A stretch of DNA of 64,000 nucleotides from Hydrogenophilales bacterium. Lineage in GTDB: Bacteria > Pseudomonadota > Gammaproteobacteria > Burkholderiales > Thiobacillaceae. A program made the position numbers and the translations under genes. Below are positions 53,799 to 63,051 of this stretch, piece by piece. The notes under the pieces were generated by a model, which did not search any database, had not been told where the DNA came from, and worked only from the letters and a program-made list of their open reading frames with translations. Numbering within the stretch: the first letter of the stretch is position 1; each line of letters opens with the position of its first letter. The stretch spans positions 248,001 to 312,000 of the forward strand of contig JADJCP010000004.1 in the NCBI GenBank assembly GCA_016703155.1. The letters run 5' to 3'.

Positions 53799-54209
53799 CT
53801 ACGCGCTTCGCATGGGCAGTATATGGGCCGAGCCGGTTGGCGGGCGGCGCGCGTCGAGTAATGTCAGCGCCGCGTGGAAATCGGCCTGCAAGCGGCGTTG
53901 GGTATCGCCCCCGCCGGCTGTATAGAACAGCGCCTGATAGGCCACCGGTTCGTCCAGCGCGTCGCGCGCCTGCGGTTTGAAACCCTGCCAGGCGATTTCC
54001 ACCCAGCGCTTGTACTGGCTGTCGACGAAGATGATTTCCTCGGCGTCGATCACCGCCAGATATTGCATGCCGCGTATCGGCACGAAGACGCAGCCGCGCT
54101 GGCTGTGCGCCAGGAGGATGCGCGTCAGGTTGTAGGTCGCGGCGGGCAGCGCGGAGACCTGCCGCGCCAGGGGCTGTTCGCGTTCGAAGGATTCCTGGCC
54201 GTAGTCCAT
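53799..54209 (-). CDS. Unknown protein convergent with the cbb operon
   Basis: A 136-aa protein on the minus strand, stop 19 bases from the preceding gene's stop. ATG 54209 is preceded by GGGGAACC. Pattern: SALPAATYNLTRILLAHSQR, VFVPIRGMQYLAVIDAEEII and FVDSQYKRWVEIAWQGF. It has no membrane helix or signal. Not recognised; an upstream extension is possible because the frame stays open. Confidence 0.6.
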   Translation of the reverse strand: MDYGQESFEREQPLARQVSALPAATYNLTRILLAHSQRGCVFVPIRGMQYLAVIDAEEIIFVDSQYKRWVEIAWQGFKPQARDALDEPVAYQALFYTAGGGDTQRRLQADFHAALTLLDARRPPTGSAHILPMRSA

Positions 54210-54342
54210 GAGGTTCCCCGTCTGTCGGTACGCCACCAGTATATCCAGCTTCGCCGGGCGTCGGCGCAAGATGCCCGGCCCGCTGCCTTGCAATATCCCG
54301 CGATGGGCGCTACAAAGGCGGCTGCCTGAACCGGACGCCATC

Positions 54343-55185
54343 ATGACCATTCCCGCCGCGCAAAAACTGCTCGAACGGCTCGCCGAAGACCTGTCTCGGG
54401 GCGACCTCGTTTTTCCGACCTCGTTCAATATCACCCTGAAAGTCCGGGATCTGCTGCGCGATCCCGATGTCAGCATCGACAAGCTCGCCAGGGTTCTGCA
54501 GAGCGAGCCGATCATCAGCACCAAGCTGCTCAAAATGGCCAACTCGGCAGCCCTTGGGCCCTCCAGTGGCACGTTGGTGAGGGATCTGAACGGCGCCATC
54601 ATGCGCCTTGGCATCGAAGCGGTGAAATCCGCGGCCTTCGCCCTGGCCATCGAGCAGCTATCGCGCTCGAAGCACATGTCCGCGCATACCGCCTTGTCGT
54701 CGAATATCTGGGAGCATTCCATCCTGGTGGCGGCGATCGCACGGCAACTCAGCCGCCGCTTGAAACGGGGCAAGCCGGACGAGGCCTTCTTCGCCGGGCT
54801 GGTGCACGATATCGGTGCTTTCTATCTGCTCTATTACGCCTGCCAGGATCCGGATCTTTCGGGCGAGCCGCAGGCGATGCTCGACCTGATGATCAACTGG
54901 CACGACGGTATCGGCCATGCCTTGCTCGATGCCCTGGGCCAGCAGTCGGACGAACTGCTCATGGCGGTGCAGGATCACGAGTCGACCGATCCCATCGCCC
55001 TGGTTAACGGCCTGGGTGAAATTCTGCGTATCGCCAATACCCTGGCGAACCGTTCGGTTTCATGGCATACCCCCGCGGACGACCTGGCCCTGCCGGAATA
55101 TCTGCTCGACGCGGACGCCGTGCGGGAAGTGCTTGAAGCCAGTCAGGAAGATGTCGCTGAATTGCGCTCAACCCTGACGCTCTGA
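54343..55185 (+). CDS. HDOD-domain signalling protein
   Basis: A 280-aa protein with an HDOD domain: LLRDPDVSIDKLARVLQSEP, IISTKLLKMANSAAL, AIMRLGIEAVKSAAF and FFAGLVHDIGAFYLLYYA. The catalytic HD pair is degenerate, as usual in this class. These proteins act in c-di-GMP, stress or motility signalling. Divergent from 53799-54209. Confidence 0.85.
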   Translation: MTIPAAQKLLERLAEDLSRGDLVFPTSFNITLKVRDLLRDPDVSIDKLARVLQSEPIISTKLLKMANSAALGPSSGTLVRDLNGAIMRLGIEAVKSAAFALAIEQLSRSKHMSAHTALSSNIWEHSILVAAIARQLSRRLKRGKPDEAFFAGLVHDIGAFYLLYYACQDPDLSGEPQAMLDLMINWHDGIGHALLDALGQQSDELLMAVQDHESTDPIALVNGLGEILRIANTLANRSVSWHTPADDLALPEYLLDADAVREVLEASQEDVAELRSTLTL

Positions 55186-55258
55186 AGGGTGCTTCGGATT
55201 TGCCGCGGCGGTTCGCGCGGCCTTGACGCCACGTGTGAAACCCCGCTAAATCGCGCTA

Positions 55259-55389
55259 AGGAAACGCTGATTTATTCGCGAGTTAATAGCGAGCGCAGCG
55301 CGGCAATCCAGTGCGCTATATAAATCAACAGTCTAGGGGTCGCCACGTCGCCGCGCTCCTCGCGATGACGAATTCTTGAGTGTGTCCCT
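55259..55389. repeat. Dispersed element, copy 3 (inverted orientation)
   Basis: 131 bp beginning AGGAAACGCTGATTTATTCG (the complement of the right end of copy 1) and ending GACGAATTCTTGAGTGTGTCCCT. The core GCGAGCGCAGCGCGGCAATCCAGTGC matches copies 1 and 2. The last 10 bases have diverged. It lies 73 bases after the HDOD stop and just before psiE-like. Bases 55186-55258 otherwise hold nothing recognisable. Confidence 0.8.
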
Positions 55390-55411
55390 AATCGAATGGA
55401 GGCGTCCCGCC

Positions 55412-55810
55412 ATGCAGCAAAATTCGTTTTCTCGCATCGCCTTGAGCGTGCTCGGCCTGATCGAACATGCCGGCCTGGCGGTCATCACCATCGCCACCGT
55501 GATCGCCATGGTCGGCGAGGTCAATGTCATGATCAGCAGCGGCGCGGTGACGCTGGCCGACTTGCTGCTGCTCTTTCTGTATCTGGAGATACTGGCGATG
55601 GTCGGGCTGTATTACCAGTCGGGCAAACTGCCGGTGCGTTTCCCCGTCTATATCGCCGTCGTCGCCCTGGCGCGCTACATGGTGCTGGATATGAAGAGCA
55701 TGGACGAATGGCGCCTGCTTGGCGTCGCCGCGGGCATCATGCTCCTGGCGCTGGCGGTCCTGGCCATCCGCTATGGCCATGCGCGTTTCCCGTATTCGGA
55801 TGGCGAATAG
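55412..55810 (+). CDS. PsiE-family membrane protein
   Basis: A 132-aa inner-membrane protein with four helices (about 10-38, 46-68, 75-98, 102-120) and the PsiE-like FLYLEILAMVGLYYQSGKLPV and ALARYMVLDMKSMDEW. The family is induced by phosphate starvation in E. coli; no Pho box was recognised here. ATGGAGGCG precedes the start. Confidence 0.85.
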   Translation: MQQNSFSRIALSVLGLIEHAGLAVITIATVIAMVGEVNVMISSGAVTLADLLLLFLYLEILAMVGLYYQSGKLPVRFPVYIAVVALARYMVLDMKSMDEWRLLGVAAGIMLLALAVLAIRYGHARFPYSDGE

Positions 55811-55847
55811 GCGCGCCGAATAGCGCGCCTGCCCGGTCGGGTCCGGT

Positions 55848-56690
55848 TCAGCCGGCCTTGACCACCATCACCGGGCATTGCGCCTGGATCACCACCTGCT
55901 GCGAAACACTGCCCATCAGGATGCGGTCGAGGCCGGTACGGCCGTGGCTGCCGACGACGATCAGGTCGCAGTCGTTGTCCCTGGCCGCCTGGACGATGGC
56001 ATCGGCGACCTTGCCTTCGACGACCGCGCTATCGGCGGGCACGCCCTCATGGCGCAGCAGATCGCGCACCCGGTCGGCCAGCGGCTTGACCATGTCGCAC
56101 TTCAGGTCGTCGCTGGCGCACACCGCCAGCACGGTGAGCGGCAGGCCGCAATGCTTCGCCAGCATGCCGGCGGCCACGGCGGCGGCGTCGGCATGGCGCG
56201 AGCCATCCACGGCCACTAGGATACCGCGCTCCCAGATGCCGCTGTCCTTGGGCACCACCAGCACGCTGCAATGCACATGGCCGACGACACGCGCCGCCGC
56301 CTCGCCCAGCATCAAACGCTCCAGCCAATGCACGCCACGCCGACCCATGATCACCAGATCGGCCTGGCTTTCCTCGGCCTGGGCGGCGATCTCGCGTACC
56401 GGCTCGTCGCCATAGCGCAACACCGGCGCACAGTTGACGCAGGCGGTGCCGGCCTGTGCCTCGACCTGTTTCAGGACATCCTGCCCAGCCTGTTCCGCCT
56501 CGTCGACCGCACTCGGGTTGAACATGGCGTAACCCGGATAGGTCGGCGCCATGTGCATCACCGTAAGCTGGCTGCCGCATTGGCTGGCCATGTTGAGGGC
56601 GACGCGCACCGCGCCGGTGCTGATATCGGTGCCGTCGGTGGCCAGGACGATGTTCTCGAAGCGGGCCAGTGGGGATAGTTGATCGGACAC
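55848..56690 (-). CDS. Tandem universal stress protein
   Basis: A 280-aa protein of two fused UspA domains (NIVLATDGTDISTGAV at residue 13; GILVAVDGSRHADAAA near 156). The ATP-loop GSHGRTGLDRILMGSVSQQV is in the second domain, with a variant GRRGVHWLERLMLG in the first. It is a cytoplasmic stress protein. Convergent with psiE-like. Confidence 0.9.
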   Translation of the reverse strand: MSDQLSPLARFENIVLATDGTDISTGAVRVALNMASQCGSQLTVMHMAPTYPGYAMFNPSAVDEAEQAGQDVLKQVEAQAGTACVNCAPVLRYGDEPVREIAAQAEESQADLVIMGRRGVHWLERLMLGEAAARVVGHVHCSVLVVPKDSGIWERGILVAVDGSRHADAAAVAAGMLAKHCGLPLTVLAVCASDDLKCDMVKPLADRVRDLLRHEGVPADSAVVEGKVADAIVQAARDNDCDLIVVGSHGRTGLDRILMGSVSQQVVIQAQCPVMVVKAG

Positions 56691-56890
56691 GTAAATCTCC
56701 TCGTTATCGATGAAATCGGACTGCTGATCATGAGGATAGGCAATAAAGCGTTCCCCCGCCAGAGCGATTCGCGGGCTTGCCCTGCGATGGGGCTGTCGTT
56801 ACCCTGACGGGCAAACAAACCAGGGATGGATATGCCCAAGACGCACAGCCCCATGCAGGCCGCTACGCCGTTGCCGGAAAGCCGGTCGGC

Positions 56891-59761
56891 ATGACGCCGC
56901 AAGCGTTCATCGCCAAGTGGCACGACAATCCGCTTTCCGAACGGGCCGGCGCGCAAACCTATTTCAACGACCTGTGCGACCTGCTCGGCGTCGACAAACC
57001 CAACGATCCGGACAGCTACTGCTTCGAGCGCGGCGCGGCACGCACCGGCGCCGGTCACGGCTGGGCCGATGTCTGGAAGCGCGGCTGCTTCGCCTGGGAG
57101 AACAAGGCCCCAGGCAAGGACCTAGCGACGGCCCTGAAGCAGTTGATGACCTACGCCCTGGCGCTGGACAACCCGCCACTGCTGGTGGTGTCGGACCGCG
57201 AAATCATCCAGATCCACAGCCATTTCACCGGCACGCCGTCCGAAGCCCACACCATCCGGCTGGCCGACATCGGTCTGCCGGACAACCTCGCCAAATTGCG
57301 CGCCCTGTTCGACGACCCGAACCGCTTCCGCCCCGCGCGCACCACCTACGCCGTCACCGAAGAAGCCGCCGGGCGCATGGGCGCCGTCGCCAAACGCCTC
57401 GCCGAGCGCGGCCACCAGCCGCAAGCCGTGGCGCACTTCCTGATCCAGTGCGTCTTCTGCATGTTCGCCGAGGACGCCCGCATTCTCCCGGAAAAGCTCT
57501 TCGAGACCGTCCTCGACAAATCCAACCCCGACGGCGCCAAGGCCCAGGCGCGGCTCACCCTGCTGTTCGACGCCATGAAGGGCGGCGGTGCCTTTGGTGC
57601 AGACGACATCCCCTGGTTCAACGGCGGCCTGTTCAAGCGCGTCGCCGTCCCCGCCCTGGACACCGCCGACGTCGTCGAACTGCTCGGCGCGGCGCGCATG
57701 AACTGGAGCGCCATCGAGCCGGCCATCCTCGGTACCCTGTTCGAGCGCGGCCTCAACCCCGACATGCGCAGCCAGCTCGGTGCACATTACACCGACCCGG
57801 AAACCATCATGAAGCTGGTCGATCCGGTGATCGTCGAACCCCTGGAACGCGAATGGGCCGAGACCCGCGCCCGGATCGAAACCCTCGCGCCTAGCTTCGG
57901 CTATGTCGGCGGCAAGACCAGCAAACGCGCCAACGCCGAACGCCAGGAAGGCCAGAACCTGTTCAACGCCTACCTTGAACGACTGAAAAACTACCGCGTT
58001 CTCGACCCCGCCTGCGGCTCGGGCAACTTCCTCTACCTTGCCCTGAAGTCGCTGAAAGACCTGGAGCACAAGGCCAACCTCGAAGCCGAAGCCCTCGGTC
58101 TGCACCGCGAGGTCGGCATCGAATGCAGCCCGGCCAACGTCCTCGGTATCGAACTCAACCCCTACGCCGCCGAACTGGCGCGCGTCACCGTCTGGATCGG
58201 CGAAATCCAGTGGATGCTGGCGCACGGCTACCGCTACCGCGAGCGCCCCATCCTCGCGCCCCTCGACCATATCGAACAACGTGACGCCGTCCTCAACCTG
58301 GACGGCAGCGAAGCCGACTGGCCGGCCTGCGACGCCATTGTCGGCAACCCGCCGTTTCTGGGCGACAAGAAGATGCGCGGCGAACTCGGCGACACCTATG
58401 TCGAAGCCCTGCGCAAGCGATTCGAAGGTCGCGTTCCGGGCGGCGCCGATCTGGTGACCTACTGGTTCGAAAAGGCGCGCGCGCGGATTGAGGCGGGCCA
58501 GTGTCAGCGCGCTGGGCTGGTCGCCACCAACAGCATTCGGGGTGGCGCCAGCCGTAAGGTGCTGGAACGGATAGTCGCTGGCCCCGGCATTTTCGAGGCA
58601 TGGGGTGATGAACCCTGGATTAACAACGGTGCTGCGGTCCGTGTATCACTGGTTGCGTTCGGCCGGAGCGGCTCGAAGCAACTGAATGGGGAACCAGTCA
58701 ATGCCATTCATTCTGACTTGACTGCTGTAGAAGGTGCCAACCTGATTGCTGCGAGGCGACTATCTGAAAACCTGGGAGTTTGTTTTGAAGGTATCAAGAA
58801 ATATGGTGCCTTCGATGTCCCTGGCGCCACCGCGCGGACATGGCTTTGTGCGCCAACGAATCCGAACGGAAAATTGAATGCCGAAGTTCTGCGCCCGTGG
58901 ATCAATGCAACCGACGTGGTCCGTAACAACTCCGACACTTGGGTGATCGACTTTACTGGCCTAAGCGATAGAGAGTCTGCTCTATACGAAGCCCCATACG
59001 AGCATGTGCTGCAACATGTCAAACCCAGCCGAGCCAGCGACCGCAACGCAAAAACTCGTGAGCAGTGGTGGCTTTTTGAGCGGCCTCGCCAAGAAATGCG
59101 CAAGGCCATTGCCTCGCTGCCGCGCTATATCGTGACGCCCGTTGTCGCAAAACACAGGTTGTTTGCATGGCGTTCGGCCCCAACACTGGCCATGAACTTG
59201 TTGGACGTCATCGTCCGCTCCGACGACGCCACCTTTGGCATCCTGCATTCCCGTTTCCACGAACTTTGGTCGCTGCGTTTGGGCACCAGCCTGGAAGATC
59301 GGCCACGCTACACCCCCACCACCACCTTCGAAACCTTCCCCTTCCCCGCCGGCCTGACACCGCGCGACACCGCCGCGCCCACGGGCCACGCCGCGCCGCC
59401 CTGCATGGCGGGCAGCATCGTCGCCGAGAACATCGCCGCCGCCGCCCGGCGCCTCAACGAACTGCGCGAGGCCTGGCTCAATCCGCCCGAGTGGGTCGAC
59501 TGGATGTGCACTCCCGAGGAAGAACGCGCCGGCTTCCCCGCCCGTCCGGTCGCCAAACCCGGTCACGAAGCCGACTTGAAGAAGCGCACCCTCACCAACC
59601 TCTACAACCAGCGCCCGGCCTGGCTCGACCACGCCCATCGCGCCCTCGACCTGGCCGTCGCCGCCGCCTACGGCTGGACCGACTACACGGCGGACATGGT
59701 CGACACGGAAATCCTCAAGCGCCTCCTGGCGCTGAATCTGGAGCGGTCCGCTACCCGCTGA
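56891..59761 (+). CDS. MmeI-like type IIG restriction-modification enzyme
   Basis: A 956-aa single polypeptide. The N-terminal nuclease domain has the PD-ExK-type FAWENKAPGKDLATALKQL (Glu/Lys near residues 70-72). A helical spacer follows, then an N6-adenine methyltransferase with motif I DPACGSGNFLYLAL (near 371) and motif IV NPPF (near 485). A target-recognition region spans about 540-770, followed by a helical C-terminal domain. Such enzymes cut and methylate without partner genes. ATG 56891 (MTPQAFIAKWHDNPLSERAG) matches the usual family start. The recognition region is visibly more AT-rich than the rest. Confidence 0.9.
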   Translation: MTPQAFIAKWHDNPLSERAGAQTYFNDLCDLLGVDKPNDPDSYCFERGAARTGAGHGWADVWKRGCFAWENKAPGKDLATALKQLMTYALALDNPPLLVVSDREIIQIHSHFTGTPSEAHTIRLADIGLPDNLAKLRALFDDPNRFRPARTTYAVTEEAAGRMGAVAKRLAERGHQPQAVAHFLIQCVFCMFAEDARILPEKLFETVLDKSNPDGAKAQARLTLLFDAMKGGGAFGADDIPWFNGGLFKRVAVPALDTADVVELLGAARMNWSAIEPAILGTLFERGLNPDMRSQLGAHYTDPETIMKLVDPVIVEPLEREWAETRARIETLAPSFGYVGGKTSKRANAERQEGQNLFNAYLERLKNYRVLDPACGSGNFLYLALKSLKDLEHKANLEAEALGLHREVGIECSPANVLGIELNPYAAELARVTVWIGEIQWMLAHGYRYRERPILAPLDHIEQRDAVLNLDGSEADWPACDAIVGNPPFLGDKKMRGELGDTYVEALRKRFEGRVPGGADLVTYWFEKARARIEAGQCQRAGLVATNSIRGGASRKVLERIVAGPGIFEAWGDEPWINNGAAVRVSLVAFGRSGSKQLNGEPVNAIHSDLTAVEGANLIAARRLSENLGVCFEGIKKYGAFDVPGATARTWLCAPTNPNGKLNAEVLRPWINATDVVRNNSDTWVIDFTGLSDRESALYEAPYEHVLQHVKPSRASDRNAKTREQWWLFERPRQEMRKAIASLPRYIVTPVVAKHRLFAWRSAPTLAMNLLDVIVRSDDATFGILHSRFHELWSLRLGTSLEDRPRYTPTTTFETFPFPAGLTPRDTAAPTGHAAPPCMAGSIVAENIAAAARRLNELREAWLNPPEWVDWMCTPEEERAGFPARPVAKPGHEADLKKRTLTNLYNQRPAWLDHAHRALDLAVAAAYGWTDYTADMVDTEILKRLLALNLERSATR

Positions 59762-59763
59762 TA

Positions 59764-59786
59764 TTCCCCCCTTTGCAAAGGGGGAA
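59764..59786 (+). terminator. TTCCCCCC TTTGCAAA GGGGGAA hairpin after the MmeI-like gene
   Basis: A nearly perfect palindrome 3 bases after the stop at 59761. It may end transcription but lacks a T tract; the same palindrome type is common genome-wide in many bacteria. Confidence 0.45.
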
Positions 59787-59874
59787 GTGCCTTCGTTGAA
59801 GGCTCGATTCGAGTTCAACTCGCTTAAAGTAGTGCCATTGGGGGCAGGGGGGTTCGACGGCACGCGGAGATCTG

Positions 59875-60028
59875 GATTTGAACGGGTATCAAGCCGCCTT
59901 GATCGAGTCGAGGCTGGCCTTGGCCGAACAGGGCGCGTTCGCCAGTCGGGAGCGCGTCAAAGCCGCTTTCGCCCGTTGAGGTGTAGATGTCGATGCGGAT
60001 TGAATGGCCGAGTGTTTTCACGAAGTGA
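59875..60028 (+). pseudogene. Probable toxin-antitoxin scar
   Basis: An open frame without start ends at TGA 59977 and reads LIESRLALAEQGAFASRERV then KAAFAR, which resembles the C-terminus of small antitoxins. Ten bases later an ATG encodes only MSMRIEWPSVFTK before TGA 60026, resembling the first residues of a RelE/ParE toxin. Both are incomplete. The interpretation is inference from arrangement; nothing else is seen in 59787-60053. Confidence 0.3.
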
Positions 60029-60053
60029 TCGCTTGCCTTTTACCTTCCGCCGT

Positions 60054-60081
60054 ATAAGATAGTAATTGATTACTATCTTAT
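60054..60081. promoter_or_regulatory. Perfect 13-2-13 palindromic operator before tetR-like
   Basis: ATAAGATAGTAAT, TG, ATTACTATCTTAT is a perfect inverted repeat 11 bases before the TetR-family ATG. Size, perfection and position fit a TetR dimer operator controlling the regulator and the exporter genes translationally coupled to it. Confidence 0.8.
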
Positions 60082-60091
60082 AGAGCCGATT

Positions 60092-60700
60092 ATGGATGCT
60101 CAAGCAAGACACCTTCCGGCGGACGAACGTCGGGCGATCACGGTCGAGGCGGTGATCGCACTGGCGGGTGCGCAAAACCCCAGCGAGATCACGACGGCGG
60201 CCATCGCCAAGCACATGCATCTGACGCAGGGGGCACTGTTCCGGCACTTCCCCAACAAGGATGCGATCTGGGAGGCGGTGATGGCGTGGGTGAGCGAACG
60301 TCTCTTGAGTCGGATTGACCGCGCCGCCGAAGCCTTCGATTCTCCCTTGGCGGCGATGGAGGCGATGTTCATGAGTCATGTCGAGTTCGTCGCGGAACAT
60401 CCCGGCGTGCCGCGAATGCTGTTTGGCGAACTTCAGCGCGCCGAATCGACACCGGCGAAACGTATGGCGCAGACCCTGATTCAGCGTTACGGGGAACGCC
60501 TGCATCGCTTGATCGAGCAAGGCAAGGCGCACGGCGAGCTATTGCCGAGCTTGGATAACGAAGCGGCGGCGATCTTGTTCATTGGCACGATCCAGGGGCT
60601 GGTCATGCAATCCCTCCTGGCCGGGGACGTGGACCGCCTGCGTCGCGATGCGCCGAGGGTGTTCGGCGTTTATCGGCGTGGCATCGGGAGCAGGCCATGA
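60092..60700 (+). CDS. TetR-family repressor of the downstream exporter
   Basis: A 202-aa protein with N-terminal helix-turn-helix (ITTAAIAKHMHLTQGALFRHFPNKDAIWEAV, residues about 32-62) and an all-helical ligand domain. It heads a four-gene operon with 4-base or shorter overlaps and most probably represses it through the palindrome at 60054-60081. The ligand is unknown. Confidence 0.9.
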   Translation: MDAQARHLPADERRAITVEAVIALAGAQNPSEITTAAIAKHMHLTQGALFRHFPNKDAIWEAVMAWVSERLLSRIDRAAEAFDSPLAAMEAMFMSHVEFVAEHPGVPRMLFGELQRAESTPAKRMAQTLIQRYGERLHRLIEQGKAHGELLPSLDNEAAAILFIGTIQGLVMQSLLAGDVDRLRRDAPRVFGVYRRGIGSRP

Positions 60701-61848
60701 AATCATTGCCAATTCAACGCCGCACTCTGGGTCTGCTGGCGGTCATCGTGCCGTTGTTGGCGCTGTTCGTTTATGTCGGTCTGCGCTCCGGCCCGCTGGC
60801 CCCGGTGGCCGTCACCGTCGTCAAGGTGGAAGCACGCGCCGTGGCGCCGGCGCTGTTTGGCATCGGCACGGTCGAGGCGCGCTATACCTACAAAATCGGT
60901 CCGACCTATGCCGGCAGGATCAAGCGTCTGGATGTGCATGTCGGCGATGCGGTCAAGGCGGGACAAGTGCTCGGCGAGAGCGACCCGGTGGACCTGGATG
61001 ACCGGGTACGCTCGCAGGAGTCGGCGTCCAAGCGAGCCATGGCGGGCTTGCGCGAGGCTGAAGCCCGGCAGGGGTATGCCCTGATGCAGGCGCGCCGGTA
61101 CGAAAAATTGCAGGGCGCGCACTGGGTCAGCGAGGAATTCGCGGCGACCAAGCGGCAGGAATTGCAGATCGCCGAGGCGGTGCTCTCGGCCGCCAGGGAA
61201 GACATGGCGCGCGCCCTTTCCGACCGCGATGCGCTGGTGACGCAGCGCAACAATTTGCGTTTGGTGGCCCCGGTGGACGGCGTGGTTGCGGTCCGCGATG
61301 CCGACCCCGGTACCACGGTTGTCGCCGGCCAGGCGATCCTGGAAATCATCGATCCCAAGACCTTGTGGCTGAATGTGCGCTTCGATCAGCTCGGCGCGAA
61401 CAATCTCGCCGCCGGGCTGCCGGCGCACCTCGTTTTGCGCTCGCGCGCCGGGCAGGCACTGCCGGGCAAGGTGCTGCGCATCGAGCCGATGGCCGATACA
61501 GTGACCGAGGAAACCCTGGCGAAGGTGGCCTTCGATACACTGCCTCTGCCCTTGCCGCCGGTCGGCGAACTGGCCGAGGTGACGGTCGATTTGCCGGCGC
61601 TGCCGGCCATGCCGGTCGTTCCCAATGCGGCCATCCGGCGCCAGGGGGAGCAGTCGGGCGTCTGGCGCCTGGTCGACGGCCAACTGAACTTCGTGGCAAT
61701 CAAACAGGGCGCGTCGGACCTGAACGGTTTTGTGCAAGTGCGCGATGGCCTCAAGGCAGGCGATCGTGTGGTTCTGTACAGCGAGAAGGCGCTGACCGCG
61801 CGCAGCCGGTTTCACATAGTCGAGCGCATCGCCGGGATATCGAAATGA
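60697..61848 (+). CDS. Periplasmic adaptor (membrane fusion) protein, DevB/HlyD-like
   Basis: A 383-aa protein with one N-terminal membrane helix (residues 12-30), then barrel-sandwich halves (RIKRLDVHVGDAVKAGQVLG and LVAPVDGVVAVRDADPGTTV) flanking a coiled-coil hairpin of about 100 aa, then a beta-barrel. It would link the ABC permease to an outer-membrane channel. The ATG overlaps the tetR-like stop. Confidence 0.88.
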   Translation: MKSLPIQRRTLGLLAVIVPLLALFVYVGLRSGPLAPVAVTVVKVEARAVAPALFGIGTVEARYTYKIGPTYAGRIKRLDVHVGDAVKAGQVLGESDPVDLDDRVRSQESASKRAMAGLREAEARQGYALMQARRYEKLQGAHWVSEEFAATKRQELQIAEAVLSAAREDMARALSDRDALVTQRNNLRLVAPVDGVVAVRDADPGTTVVAGQAILEIIDPKTLWLNVRFDQLGANNLAAGLPAHLVLRSRAGQALPGKVLRIEPMADTVTEETLAKVAFDTLPLPLPPVGELAEVTVDLPALPAMPVVPNAAIRRQGEQSGVWRLVDGQLNFVAIKQGASDLNGFVQVRDGLKAGDRVVLYSEKALTARSRFHIVERIAGISK

Positions 61849-63050
61849 TCAGCCTGGCCGGCCGGGACATTCTCCATGCCTGGGGCAAGTTCGTGTTCAC
61901 GGGCGTCGGGCTGGGCCTGCTCATCGGCGTCACCCTGGTCATGGCCGGGGTGTATCGGGGCATGGTCGATGACGGCCGCGCGCTGCTCGACAACAGCGGC
62001 GCCGATCTCTGGGTGGTGCAACAGGATACGCTGGGCCCATATGCCGAGTCGTCGAGCCTGAATGACGATGTCTATCGGACACTGCTCGCCATGCCAGGCA
62101 TCGCCCAGGCCGCCAATGTGACCTACCTGACGATGCAGGTGCGCAAGGAGGCGAGCGACGTGCGCGCCATGGTGGTCGGTATCGCCCCGGGCCCATTGGG
62201 CTCGACGCCGGGGTGGCCGCCGTATCTCGTGGCGGGGCGCCAGATCGCGCGGGCGCACTACGAGGCGGTTGCCGATATCGCCAGCGGCTTCAGGTTGGGC
62301 GATAGTCTGAGAATTCGCCGCAACCAGTACACCGTCGTCGGCCTGACTCGACGCATGGTGTCCTCGAGCGGCGATCCGATGGTCTTCATTCCGCTCAAGG
62401 ATGCCCAGGAGGCCCAATTCCTCAAAGGCAACGATGCCATCTGGCAGAGCCGTCGGCGCACCGAAGCCAATCCGGCCTTCAATCGGCCCGGCGTGCCGGG
62501 TTTGCTCGATGCCGTGATCGCTTCGCAAAGTGCCAATGCCTTCGTCAATGCCGTGCTGGTGACGCTGAAACCGGGGCAGGCGCCCGACGCGGCGGCCGAA
62601 TCGATTCGGCGCTGGAAGCGCCTGACGGTCTATACCCGGGCGCAGATGGAAGGCATCCTGGTCGGCAAGCTGATTGCCACATCGTCGAAACAGATCAGCA
62701 TGTTTCTGGTCATCCTGGCGGTCGTCAGCGCGGCCATCGTCGCGTTCATCATCTACACGCTGACCATGGACAAGATTCGCGAGATTGCCGTGTTGAAGCT
62801 GATCGGCACGCGCAATCGCACGATTGCCGGGATGATCATGCAGCAAGCGGTTGCCCTCGGCGTCATCGGCTTCGTGGTCGGCAAGATCACCGCCACCTTC
62901 GCGGCGCCGATGTTTCCGAAGTATGTACTGCTCATGCCACTGGATACCGTACTGGGTTTTTTCGCCGTCCTGACGATTTGCGTGCTGGCCAGTCTCATCG
63001 CCATCCGTATGGCGCTCAAGGTCGATCCGGCCGAAGCAATTGGGGGCTGA
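61845..63050 (+). CDS. ABC exporter permease, DevC/MacB-like
   Basis: A 401-aa protein with one N-terminal helix, a periplasmic domain of about 230 aa and three C-terminal helices of the FtsX/MacB type (IYTLTMDKIREIAVLKLIGT, ALKVDPAEAIGG). It overlaps the adaptor gene by 4 bases. With the ATPase it forms a mechanotransmission-type exporter; substrate unknown. Confidence 0.88.
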   Translation: MISLAGRDILHAWGKFVFTGVGLGLLIGVTLVMAGVYRGMVDDGRALLDNSGADLWVVQQDTLGPYAESSSLNDDVYRTLLAMPGIAQAANVTYLTMQVRKEASDVRAMVVGIAPGPLGSTPGWPPYLVAGRQIARAHYEAVADIASGFRLGDSLRIRRNQYTVVGLTRRMVSSSGDPMVFIPLKDAQEAQFLKGNDAIWQSRRRTEANPAFNRPGVPGLLDAVIASQSANAFVNAVLVTLKPGQAPDAAAESIRRWKRLTVYTRAQMEGILVGKLIATSSKQISMFLVILAVVSAAIVAFIIYTLTMDKIREIAVLKLIGTRNRTIAGMIMQQAVALGVIGFVVGKITATFAAPMFPKYVLLMPLDTVLGFFAVLTICVLASLIAIRMALKVDPAEAIGG

Positions 63051-63051
63051 A

